A DNA stretch of 42,756 nt from NCBI GenBank assembly GCA_020427145.1, contig JAGQOU010000215.1, positions 1 to 42,756 of the forward strand, in the 5' to 3' direction. The DNA comes from Planctomycetales bacterium (GTDB lineage Bacteria > Planctomycetota > Planctomycetia > Pirellulales > Lacipirellulaceae). Position 1 is the first letter of the stretch. The number at the start of each line of letters is the position of its first letter. Made by a program: the position numbers and the translations under genes. Shown here one piece after another: positions 7,353 through 15,341 of this stretch. Below the pieces are notes generated by a model, which saw nothing but the letters and a program-made list of their open reading frames with translations, had not been told where the DNA came from and did no database searches.

Positions 7353-8618
7353 GTGCGCGCAGTTCTTTGTCTGGGGATCTTTGCGGCTCACGTTGCGCTT
7401 GCCGCGCGCTTCGCGCCGGCGATCGAAGTGGTCATCGACTACCGCTACGATACCGCGAACTTCTTCGATGCGACGACGGCCAACGGCAGCAAGGCGCGGG
7501 CGACGATCGAAGCGGCCGCCGATTTCTTTTCGAATTTGATCACCGACTCGCTGGCGGCGATTCCGTACACCGATCCGAACACCCCCGGCGGCAGCAACAC
7601 GCCGGTGTGGCGGCAGTCGATCACGCATCCGGGCACGGGGCAGACTGGTTATGAAATCAGTTCGGCCGCCAATGCGTCGCAAGACGGGTTCAACGACTTG
7701 CCGCCGGAATACGGGTATTCCGAAGCCGACGAATATCGCGACATCCAAATCGCCGCCAACCAGTTCTTGATATACGCGGGAGGTTCGAGCCTCACTGTCT
7801 CGGGGTTGGGCGGCACCGGCGTTGCATATTACGGCAGCGAAACCTTCAACAATCTGATTGACCAACGCGGCAAGCCGACCGGCGAGTACTCAACCTGGGG
7901 CGGCTTCGTCACGTTTGACAACGATGGCGACAATAACTGGCACTACGATTACACGACAAACGTAGTTCCCGGGAGGATCGATCTGTACTCGGTCGCGTTG
8001 CACGAGATTGGGCACGTGCTGGGACTCAACGGCAACAGCGACGAATGGAATCAATACCAAGTCGGCTCGGAGTGGCAAGGCCCGCAGGCGCTGGCCGCTT
8101 GGATCGCCCAGGATCCCAACGCGTCGCCGACAGCGACAGGCATCCCCACGGAGTCAACCCTCGATCATCATTGGGACAACAATCCACCGGGCATGCCGCA
8201 GGTCGACGCGGTGCAGTCCTACGTACTGGGCACGACGACGCTGCAAGAATCGGCGATGGATCCAAAAATCACTGTGGGTGAACGCAAGCTCTTTACCTAC
8301 GTCGATGCCTTGGCCCTGGCCGATCTCGGCTGGGAATTGAACCCGGCGATGATTGCCCCGCCCAGCGACCCGGCCGACTTCAGCGGCAACGGCACTGTCG
8401 ATAGCGCCGACTTAGCAATGTGGGAGCTCGCCTACGGCGCCACCGCCGGCGGCGACGCCAACGGCGATGGCCTCAGCAACGGCGCCGACCTGCTGCTTTG
8501 GCAACGCGCCTACGCTGGCCAGCCCTCACTAGCCCCCGTGCCGGAACCGGCGGCTTGGGTCCTGGCAACCATCGTCGCGATTGCGGCCGGCGCCGTCCGA
8601 CGCCGCGCCGCAACCTGA
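7353..8618 (+). CDS. Secreted zinc-metalloprotease-like protein with dockerin-like repeat and PEP-CTERM-type tail
   Basis: A 421-residue exported protein. Residues 1-24 form a signal peptide (VRAVLCLGIFAAHVALAARF). The catalytic domain carries SVALHEIGHVLGLNG (HExxH at 217-221) and a later QESAMDP that could be the Met-turn (Met302), so it resembles metzincin/matrixin proteases. The canonical third zinc histidine eleven residues after the first is absent (Gly there); DHHW at 271-274 could supply it. Residues 342-389 form a dockerin-like calcium-binding repeat pair (DFSGNGTVDSADLAMWE and GGDANGDGLSNGADLLLWQ). The end is VPEPAAWVLATIVAIAAGAV followed by RRR, the PEP-CTERM pattern for exosortase-type sorting. 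This multi-domain design is common in Pirellulales exported proteins. The substrate is unknown. Confidence 0.82.
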   Translation: MRAVLCLGIFAAHVALAARFAPAIEVVIDYRYDTANFFDATTANGSKARATIEAAADFFSNLITDSLAAIPYTDPNTPGGSNTPVWRQSITHPGTGQTGYEISSAANASQDGFNDLPPEYGYSEADEYRDIQIAANQFLIYAGGSSLTVSGLGGTGVAYYGSETFNNLIDQRGKPTGEYSTWGGFVTFDNDGDNNWHYDYTTNVVPGRIDLYSVALHEIGHVLGLNGNSDEWNQYQVGSEWQGPQALAAWIAQDPNASPTATGIPTESTLDHHWDNNPPGMPQVDAVQSYVLGTTTLQESAMDPKITVGERKLFTYVDALALADLGWELNPAMIAPPSDPADFSGNGTVDSADLAMWELAYGATAGGDANGDGLSNGADLLLWQRAYAGQPSLAPVPEPAAWVLATIVAIAAGAVRRRAAT

Positions 8619-8628
8619 GCCGACGGCG

Positions 8629-8657
8629 GAAGCCGCGACGAACCTCGGCTTCGTTTT
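8629..8657 (+). terminator. Rho-independent-like terminator after the metalloprotease
   Basis: GAAGCCG (8629-8635) pairs with CGGCTTC (8646-8652) around a 10-base loop and is followed by GTTTT. It separates the convergent protease and lipoprotein genes. Confidence 0.6.
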
Positions 8658-8669
8658 AGACGTCTGAGC

Positions 8670-9209
8670 CTAGTGGTCGTGGTCGTGATCATGCTCCTCC
8701 TCGTGGTCATGATCATGAGCCGCGGCGCCGCGGTATTGCTTGCCGGCGATGGTCACCACCAGTTGCGCGTCGGCGTGGGCGTGGTCCATCTCGTTGGCAA
8801 GTTCCGCGTCAGTTGACGTGAACCGCGACGACTTGCCCGCCGGATCGCTTGCCTCGGGACTCGCCGGCAGGGTGAACTGCTCGGCTTGGCCTTCGTGGCT
8901 GAGATTGATCATCACTTCCTGCGCTTCGACGGCGACGGTCTGCTTGCCGGTCGAGTCGAGCAGGAACACGGTGACCGTGTCGGCCTCGTCGTCGTGGAGC
9001 AGCTCGGCGTGGTATTCCTCGTTGCCCAATTCAATCAAACTGCCGTGGTGCGGGCCCTCGGTGGGATGCTCGTGCACGTCAGCGGTGGCTGCGACGGGCG
9101 GTTGTCGCCCCGATTCAGTGGGCGCCTTGCTGCACGCCGACATGCCGCCCAGCGCCACGGCCAATCCCAGAGCGGACGCGAACTTCAATCTCTCGAACTC
9201 ATAAGACAT
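8670..9209 (-). CDS. His-rich lipoprotein, last gene of the metal-efflux operon
   Basis: A 179-residue predicted lipoprotein. The signal region ends in GGMSACSKAP, a lipobox-like site with Cys26 as the acylated residue (Met at -3 is unusual). The mature protein has an early HEHPTEGPHHG segment and ends in a metal-binding tail with alternating His and Asp/Glu (AAHDHDHEEEHDHDHDH). The body (VTVFLLDSTGKQTVAVEAQE) is a small beta-rich domain I do not recognise. It is the third of three closely spaced leftward genes, 130 bases after the RND pump, with its own strong Shine-Dalgarno. The location suggests a periplasmic metal-binding accessory, by inference a buffer or chaperone for the pump. Which metal is bound is not shown. 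Confidence 0.8.
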   Translation of the reverse strand: MSYEFERLKFASALGLAVALGGMSACSKAPTESGRQPPVAATADVHEHPTEGPHHGSLIELGNEEYHAELLHDDEADTVTVFLLDSTGKQTVAVEAQEVMINLSHEGQAEQFTLPASPEASDPAGKSSRFTSTDAELANEMDHAHADAQLVVTIAGKQYRGAAAHDHDHEEEHDHDHDH

Positions 9210-9215
9210 TTTCTG

Positions 9216-9240
9216 TCCTCCTTGATCAATTCAGGATCAA
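9216..9240 (-). promoter_or_regulatory. Strong Shine-Dalgarno next to a small inverted repeat
   Basis: On the minus strand AAGGAGGA (9223-9216) precedes the ATG at 9209 by six to seven bases. It abuts an inverted repeat, TTGATC at 9222-9227 and GATCAA at 9235-9240 with a 7-base spacer. The repeat could fold near the ribosome site, but it is short and may be chance. Confidence 0.5.
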
Positions 9241-9339
9241 CCGCGTGGGAGCGGCGCTCCAACGCAAACTTCGAACAAACTTTCAGACATCGCACGTGGC
9301 CGACGTCGACTCACGCGCCCTGTTCACACTTTCAGACTT

Positions 9340-12300
9340 TCAGCTATCTTCCTCGGCAATCAACTCGACATGCGAGCGCCCGGCGGCGACGACTCGCTGG
9401 GCCGCGCCCATGCCCAGAGTCCAAAACAACGCCGGGCGCACCAGAAATTCCAACAACGTGCTCGTGATCAGGCCGCCAATGATGACGGTGGCCACCGGGT
9501 AAAGAATCTCTTTGCCAGGTTCGCCCGCGGCGAGCGCCAGCGGCACCAGGCCGATGCCCGAGGTGAGAGCCGTCATCAGCACGGGCGCCAGGCGATCTTT
9601 GCCGGCACGGACCACCATATGGCGGTCCCACGATTCGCCCTCGTACCGCACTAGGTGCAAGTAGTGATTGATTAGTAGGATGCCGTTGCGGCTGGCGATG
9701 CCGCACAGGGAAATGAAACCGACCATGCTGGCAATCGTGAGCGTCTGCCCCGTGACATACAGCGACGCCACGCTGCCGATGAACGCCATCGGCAGGGCAA
9801 CCATCACCTGCAGCGCGAGGTTGGCCGAGTGAAACATCTTGTACAACACCAGGAACATGGCGACCAACGATACGCCAAACAGCGCGGCGATCATGCGCGA
9901 GGCCGACTTCTGACTCTCGAACTGGCCGCTGTACTCGAGGAAATAGCCGGTGGGGAGTTCGTCTTGAATCGGCTTGAGACGAGATTGAATGTCAGCGACC
10001 ACGTCGACGAGCCCGCGCTCGGCCACGTTGCATTGCACCACGATGCGGCGGCGCACCTGCTCGCGATTGATCGTGTTGGGACCGACTGACTTGTAGATGC
10101 GGGCGACGTCTTCGAGCTTCACCGAGCCGCCGCCGGGCAGTTCGATCTGCAGTCGCCGCAGCGCCTCCAGATCTTCGCGAAAGTTTTCGCCCAGCCGCAC
10201 GAGCAGATCGAACGTTCGCTGCCCGTCGAGCACCTGCGAGACCACGTCGCCTTGCATGGCCGTTTCGACCAGCTCGTTGACGTCGCTGCGCCGCAGGCCG
10301 AACAGCCGCAGTTTTTCGCCGTCTGCTTCGATGCGCAGCTGCGGGATCGTCACTTGCTGCTCGACCTGCAGATCGCGGACTCCCGGCACGTCGTCGATGG
10401 CGGCGCGGATTCCTTCCGCTTGGCGGCGGAGTTCGTCCAGGTCGTCGCCGTAAAGTTTGATCGCCACCTGGGCCTTCACGCCCGAGAGCATGTGGGAAAT
10501 GAGATGCGCCAGCGGTTGCTCCACGGCCGTGACGATGCCGGGGATATCGGCGAGCGCTTCGTCAATCTCCACGATCACTTCCTCGCGCGACCGTTCGCTG
10601 TTCGGGTCAACCGTGGCGACGAACTCGGTCACGTGGACCCCCTCGGCGTGTTCGTCGAGTTCCGCCCGACCCGTCTTGCGGACGAAGGCCGTGAGGTCCT
10701 GCACCTGGGCCAGCCGCTCTTCGACGCGACGGGCGACGCGGTTGGAGGTCGCCAGCGACGTGCCCGGCTGCAATAACACGTTGATCTGCACGGCACCCTC
10801 GTTGAAGGGCGGCAGGAAATCGCTTTCCAGTTGCAGCAGCGCCACGGTCGACACGGACACGGCCAGCGTGGCCAATGCCAGGACCAGCCACGCAGTGCGA
10901 AGACTCATGCGAATCGTGATCTCCGCCACCCCTTTGAGCAGCCGTAGCAGCACGCCGTCGCTGGCATGCATGGCGAGTTGACGCCCGCCCAGCAGCCAGT
11001 AACTGAGCACGGGCGTCACGGTCAGCGACACCAACAGCGACGAAACCAGCGACACGATGTACGAGACGCCCATCGGCCGAAACAGCTGTCCTTCCATGCC
11101 GGTCAGTGCAAACAGCGGCGTGAACACCAGCACGACGATGATCGTGCCGTAGACGATCGAGTTGCGGATTTCGACGCTGGCTTGAAAGACGACCAACAGC
11201 GGGTTTTTCGGCGACGCGGCCGCGCGGTTTTCGCGCAGGCGGCGATAGATATTCTCGACGTCAACGATGGCGTCGTCGACTAACTCGCCGATAGCGACCG
11301 CCAACCCGCCGAGCGTCATCGTGTTGACCGACAGCCCGAACGCGGCAAAGACAAGCGCCGTGATGACGATCGACAGCGGGATGGCCGTGAGCGTGATCAG
11401 CGTCGTCCGCAGGTTCATCAGAAAAAGCAGCAGGATGATCACGACCAGCACGCCGCCGTCGCGCAGCGCCGTCATCACGTTTTCGATCGCCAGGTCGATG
11501 AACACTTTCTGCTGATAAAGATCGGGCATGATCCGCACGTCGGCGGGCAGCGACGACTGCATCTCGGCCAGCGCATCGACGACCTTTTGCGTCACCTCGC
11601 GGGTGTCGGCTTGGTTTTGCTTGAGAATCGTCAGGGCCACCGCAGGGCCGCCGGTCATCTCGCCCGCGGCGTCTCGCACGAAGGCGGCGCTGTCGCCCCG
11701 TTTGACCTGGGCTCCTTCGGTCACCTCCGCCACCTGCCCCAGCGTGACCGACTGCTGAGCGCGCTGCTTGACGACGATCTCGCGGATCTCGGCGATGGTT
11801 TGCACGCGGCCCAGCGAACGGACCAGGTACTCGTTGGGACCCTGCTCGTCGAGGTAACCGCCCGCCGAGTTCTGATTGCTGTCCTCCAACGCCTGCTTCA
11901 CCTCGGCCAGCGTCACGCCGAATCGCAGCAATGCGTTGGGATCGACCAGCACCTGGAACTGCTTGCGGTCGCCGCCCATGACAATCACCTGCGACACGCC
12001 GGGGATCGTCAGCAACCGCTGCCGTACGACCCAATCGGCAAGCGTGCGCAGCTGCATCGGCGTCGTGTCGCCGCTGGCGGTCATGCCGGCGATCATGATT
12101 TGCCCCATGATCGACGAAATGGGCATCAACTGCGGGCGCGCGGAGGGCGGCAGCGTGTCCTGCGCCAGCGCCAAGCGTTCGGCAACGATCTGCCGATCAT
12201 TGTAAATGTCGGTTCCCCAGTCGAATTCCACGTACACGACCGACAGTCCGATGCCCGAGGCCGTCCGGACGGCCTGAACGCCGGTGGCGCCGTTGAGCAC

Positions 12301-12513
12301 CGTTTCGATCGGAAACGTGACCAGCGTCTCGACTTCTTCGGGCGCCATGCCGTGGGCCTCGGTCATGACGACCACGCGCGGTCGATTGAGGTCGGGAAAC
12401 ACGTCAATCGGCAACTGCGACGCCTGCCAGCCGCCGTATCCCAACAGGAACAGCGCCAGCGCGACCACCAGCATGCGGTTGTGCAGCGAGAATCGAATAA
12501 TGGCGTTGAGCAT
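9340..12513 (-). CDS. Heavy-metal RND efflux pump, CusA/CzcA family inner-membrane subunit
   Basis: A 1057-residue resistance-nodulation-division pump of the heavy-metal (HME) subfamily, normal length. It begins MLNAIIRFSLHNRMLVVALA, the first membrane helix, followed by the porter-domain block LPIDVFPDLNRPRVVVMTEA. The proton-relay helix 4 region reads LGGLAVAIGELVDDAIVDVE (around residue 405), containing the acidic residues typical of the HME family. Other hallmarks are SDFLPPFNEGAVQI and SMVGFISLCGIASRNGILLI near the C-terminal membrane block. Metal specificity (Cu/Ag versus Zn/Co/Ni) cannot be decided safely. The ATG at 12513 is chosen; the open frame further upstream overlaps the adaptor gene. 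It starts 19 bases after the adaptor stop, so the two are co-transcribed. Confidence 0.93.
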   Translation of the reverse strand: MLNAIIRFSLHNRMLVVALALFLLGYGGWQASQLPIDVFPDLNRPRVVVMTEAHGMAPEEVETLVTFPIETVLNGATGVQAVRTASGIGLSVVYVEFDWGTDIYNDRQIVAERLALAQDTLPPSARPQLMPISSIMGQIMIAGMTASGDTTPMQLRTLADWVVRQRLLTIPGVSQVIVMGGDRKQFQVLVDPNALLRFGVTLAEVKQALEDSNQNSAGGYLDEQGPNEYLVRSLGRVQTIAEIREIVVKQRAQQSVTLGQVAEVTEGAQVKRGDSAAFVRDAAGEMTGGPAVALTILKQNQADTREVTQKVVDALAEMQSSLPADVRIMPDLYQQKVFIDLAIENVMTALRDGGVLVVIILLLFLMNLRTTLITLTAIPLSIVITALVFAAFGLSVNTMTLGGLAVAIGELVDDAIVDVENIYRRLRENRAAASPKNPLLVVFQASVEIRNSIVYGTIIVVLVFTPLFALTGMEGQLFRPMGVSYIVSLVSSLLVSLTVTPVLSYWLLGGRQLAMHASDGVLLRLLKGVAEITIRMSLRTAWLVLALATLAVSVSTVALLQLESDFLPPFNEGAVQINVLLQPGTSLATSNRVARRVEERLAQVQDLTAFVRKTGRAELDEHAEGVHVTEFVATVDPNSERSREEVIVEIDEALADIPGIVTAVEQPLAHLISHMLSGVKAQVAIKLYGDDLDELRRQAEGIRAAIDDVPGVRDLQVEQQVTIPQLRIEADGEKLRLFGLRRSDVNELVETAMQGDVVSQVLDGQRTFDLLVRLGENFREDLEALRRLQIELPGGGSVKLEDVARIYKSVGPNTINREQVRRRIVVQCNVAERGLVDVVADIQSRLKPIQDELPTGYFLEYSGQFESQKSASRMIAALFGVSLVAMFLVLYKMFHSANLALQVMVALPMAFIGSVASLYVTGQTLTIASMVGFISLCGIASRNGILLINHYLHLVRYEGESWDRHMVVRAGKDRLAPVLMTALTSGIGLVPLALAAGEPGKEILYPVATVIIGGLITSTLLEFLVRPALFWTLGMGAAQRVVAAGRSHVELIAEEDS

Positions 12514-12532
12514 CGGCGCGGTCCTTCGCGAC

Positions 12533-13921
12533 CTAGTGGTTGTGGCCGGCGTGCGGGTCGATTCCCCCGCCGGCGGCGTTCTTGAGCGCCAAATGCATCT
12601 GGTAGGCGCCCTGACCGGCAATCACGTCGCCTTTGAACAGTGCGCCGTCGTTGGCGATCACCACCGCGTTCTGATCCCGGTGCAATACATGCACGGGCAC
12701 CTGCTCGAAGCGCTCGCCGTTCTGTCGGTAAACGTACGCCTCGGCGCCCTCGTCGACGATCGCCGTCTTGGGAAGAGCCAGCTGGTTCTCCCACGTCTCC
12801 ACAGGCACGCTGATTCGCATCCGTTGCCCTGGTTTGTACGCCCACTCCAAGAATCGCTTGCCGTCGGGAGTTTGCTTGTCCAGCGCAATTTCGTTCGGCA
12901 GCCGCACGTAGACCTTGAACGCCCGCGACTCGGGATCAATCTGCCCGGCCACGTAGAGAACCTCGAGCCCCTCGATCCGCGTCGCGGCGGTGGAGTCTTG
13001 CATCGGCTGAGCGGTGACTTGCCGCTCGTTGGCACAGGCGCAGCGGATTTCCGCGGCGTCGTCTTCGAACGCCTGCGCCTCGATATAAAGCTCACAGTGG
13101 TCGGCCAGCACCGCCAATTCGTCGCCGATCGCCACATGCTCGCCGCGGGCAATGCCGAGCCGCTGCACCGTGAACAGATGAAACCCGGTGCAGCACTCGT
13201 CTGTATCGCCGTGCTCTGGCGCGCGGATCGTGATGTTGCGCAGCAAGCGATGGGTTTGCCGGACTTGCTCGATCTGCTCTTCGCTCAGCCCGTGCAGCAA
13301 CATGGCTTGCTGGGCCGCGGAGAGCGCGACCTCCAGCTTCTGCTGTTCGTATTGCTGTTCGAGGATACGGCGGCCGGAGACGACACCCTCGCCCAGACTC
13401 TGCAGCCGGGCCAACTCGCGTTGAACCACTTCCAACGTGGACGACGTTTCAAGGAATTCGCGCTGTGCGGCGACAAGTTCCTCGTGCGTCAGTTGCAATT
13501 CGAACAGCGTCTCGCCGGGGGCGACCGCCTCGCCCGTGACCTTACCGATTCTTGTGACGACGCCGGTGAGCGGCGCGGTGATATGCACCTGCGAACGCCC
13601 CGGGCGTTCCACGACGATCGCCGGCAAAGTGAGTTGCCGGTCGTAGGCGCCCGGCTCGACGGTGAGCGGTTCGAAGCCGATGTTCTTGAGCCCCCGCTGG
13701 CTCAGCTTGATGCTGGCGGCGGCGTGCGCGTCATGCTCATGCGCGTGGTCGTCTTCGGCGTCGTGATCGGCGTGGTCTTTCGCACTCGACGATTCGTCGG
13801 CACGGCGCAGCAGCGGCAGCCACTGGTCGCGCGTGGCCGCCGCGGTCGCGACGACGGCGACCAGGCAGACGACGGCAAAAATTGGCGCCAACCATGATCT
13901 GTTCATATCGGGGCGAGACAT
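12533..13921 (-). CDS. RND efflux periplasmic adaptor (membrane-fusion protein), metal type
   Basis: A 462-residue CusB/CzcB-type adaptor that links the RND pump to an outer-membrane channel. Residues about 7-32 form a signal anchor (WLAPIFAVVCLVAVVATAAA). It is followed by a His/Asp-rich linker (DHADHDAEDDHAHEHDAHA), then the barrel-sandwich/lipoyl block (VHITAPLTGVVTRIGKVTGE), a coiled-coil hairpin (about 165-240), and beta-barrel and proximal domains. It ends DPHAGHNH. Cysteines are unusual for an adaptor: DECCTGFHLF and IRCACANERQ. A reasonable AGGAGA about ten bases upstream supports the ATG at 13921 rather than the Met five codons later. Both His-rich ends point to metal handling; the metal is not known. 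Confidence 0.9.
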   Translation of the reverse strand: MSRPDMNRSWLAPIFAVVCLVAVVATAAATRDQWLPLLRRADESSSAKDHADHDAEDDHAHEHDAHAAASIKLSQRGLKNIGFEPLTVEPGAYDRQLTLPAIVVERPGRSQVHITAPLTGVVTRIGKVTGEAVAPGETLFELQLTHEELVAAQREFLETSSTLEVVQRELARLQSLGEGVVSGRRILEQQYEQQKLEVALSAAQQAMLLHGLSEEQIEQVRQTHRLLRNITIRAPEHGDTDECCTGFHLFTVQRLGIARGEHVAIGDELAVLADHCELYIEAQAFEDDAAEIRCACANERQVTAQPMQDSTAATRIEGLEVLYVAGQIDPESRAFKVYVRLPNEIALDKQTPDGKRFLEWAYKPGQRMRISVPVETWENQLALPKTAIVDEGAEAYVYRQNGERFEQVPVHVLHRDQNAVVIANDGALFKGDVIAGQGAYQMHLALKNAAGGGIDPHAGHNH

Positions 13922-14075
13922 CGCCTGAATCTCCTGAGAGGCAGCTCCGACACGGCGCAGAGACCGGGCGTCGAGGCTGCGAGGGTTCCGCGCAGGCGCG
14001 CAGAAATGTCGCGGGGATCGCGGAGAGCGTGGCCGAACCTTGCGCAGCAGCGACAAGGGGAAGCCCGCGGCGGAC

Positions 14076-14591
14076 TCAAATGAGCAGCACGCTCACGAGA
14101 AGATGAGAGCGCAGCGCGGGCGCTCGTTGAGCCAACCAAGCAGCACGGCATCCCGACGGGCAACCGGCAACTTGGCCCGCATCGCTCAGTCCGCAGAATG
14201 CCGCTTGGCCCAGAACTTGAGCACCCAGCGCGTCCCACGCGGCAAGCGGGGCGTCGGACTCGATCCCCTTGCAATGGTCGTGGGCGCAGTGGTGGGGATC
14301 GGCAGGCTGCGGCTGGCAATGACAGCACGCAACGCTCAACGCCGAGAAATCGCCGCCCGCGGACTGGTGCGTCGCCGGCTCGACGTGATGCGAATGGCAG
14401 TCGTCCGCTGCCAAGCAATCGTGGCCGTGACAGTCGCCCCCGGCAGCGGCGCCGTCGTGATCGTGTTCATAGCACGCGGCGTGGCCGCATTCGCCGTGCG
14501 CATGGTGCGCGCAGCACCCCACCAGGGCATGCACAAGCACAGCGGCAGCGACAAGGGCTCGAATAACGACGCTCCGAGAACGGCAATTCAG
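14076..14591 (-). CDS. His/Cys-rich small exported protein, first gene of the metal-efflux operon
   Basis: A predicted protein of about 170 residues with a hydrophobic leader RALVAAAVLVHALVGCCAHH that contains a lipobox-like LVGC. The mature part is packed with His and Cys in short motifs (HAHGECGHAACYEHDHD, CHGHDCLAADDCHSHH, CCHCQPQPADPHHCAHDHC). The C-terminal half is plainer, with three further Cys. Third codon positions are GC-rich as in neighbouring genes, which argues for a real gene. The start is uncertain: no ATG is near, and I give CTG 14591 (in front of a basic segment and the leader); GTG 14540 or ATT near 14564 are alternatives. It precedes the adaptor by about 150 bases on the same strand. 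By inference it binds metal in the periplasm. I do not recognise a named family. Confidence 0.55.
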   Translation of the reverse strand: MNCRSRSVVIRALVAAAVLVHALVGCCAHHAHGECGHAACYEHDHDGAAAGGDCHGHDCLAADDCHSHHVEPATHQSAGGDFSALSVACCHCQPQPADPHHCAHDHCKGIESDAPLAAWDALGAQVLGQAAFCGLSDAGQVAGCPSGCRAAWLAQRAPALRSHLLVSVLLI

Positions 14592-15341
14592 ACTTCGCGA
14601 CGCAGCAGGTCGCAGCGGACAAGTAAAGTATACGTCGACAAGAATCCGCCGGCGACCGCAATAAAAGCCGGGGCAACTGGCGCCGTTTGAGAAAATCGGC
14701 TGGCGCCACTGCCGGCTCTGCCAGCTGGCGGGCCGCGATTCACGGCCCCGGGACCGTTGTTGCGTAAAGGATACGGCGTTGGCGTCGTGGCCGGTCTCTT
14801 TTGCCGTGACCTGTCGAGTCGGTCTTCGACGCTGTGCCAACCTGTGGACGCCGCGTGCCTTGTACGGACTCGCCGCGAGGGCGGCGCTGAGGCCCAACTC
14901 AATTGTCGCTGCAAAACGCTCAACGTTGCCGAAATCTGCGTGCCAATGCTCGCGTTTCGACAAAGTAGGCGTAATGAGGCAGCGCGCCTTGCAGCGGGAA
15001 AAGTGCGAGTTGATTGCAACAGGTTTCGCTCGCATCGCTGGCATACTCCAAAATCGAACAATTGAAACTAAGCTTCTTTGCAGCCTTTCCTTGTCGCTCG
15101 GATGCTTGGATGCCTTGCCAAATTGAGGTACGATGGAACTACCTCGAACAAAGCTGCCGCGCATGGGCAATTCGGGTTGAGTTCTGTTCCCGTGCAAGCT
15201 TGTCCTACTTTGTCCTGCCTCTTCTGCCAAATCTCCGCAGCGTTGGCTGCTTGAGCAGTTCGCTCGGCCGACGACCTGCGTCGTCCGAGCACCGGAAAAT
15301 GACGAATCTCGGGTTCATTCCCTAGCAGTACACTTCCCGAT
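14592..15341. other. Gene-free region between divergent metal operon and the DUF1549/DUF1553 gene
   Basis: About 750 bases with no convincing gene. Short open frames on both strands have no recognisable product and lack the GC-rich third-position pattern of neighbours. The stretch is less GC-rich than the surrounding genes. It must contain the metal operon promoter and the promoter for the gene at 15342. I saw no clear operator or RNA gene. Confidence 0.5.

Noticed and set aside
14757..15325. Short open frames in the gap before the DUF1549/DUF1553 gene
   Set aside because: No ribosome site, no motif and no codon pattern like the neighbours.
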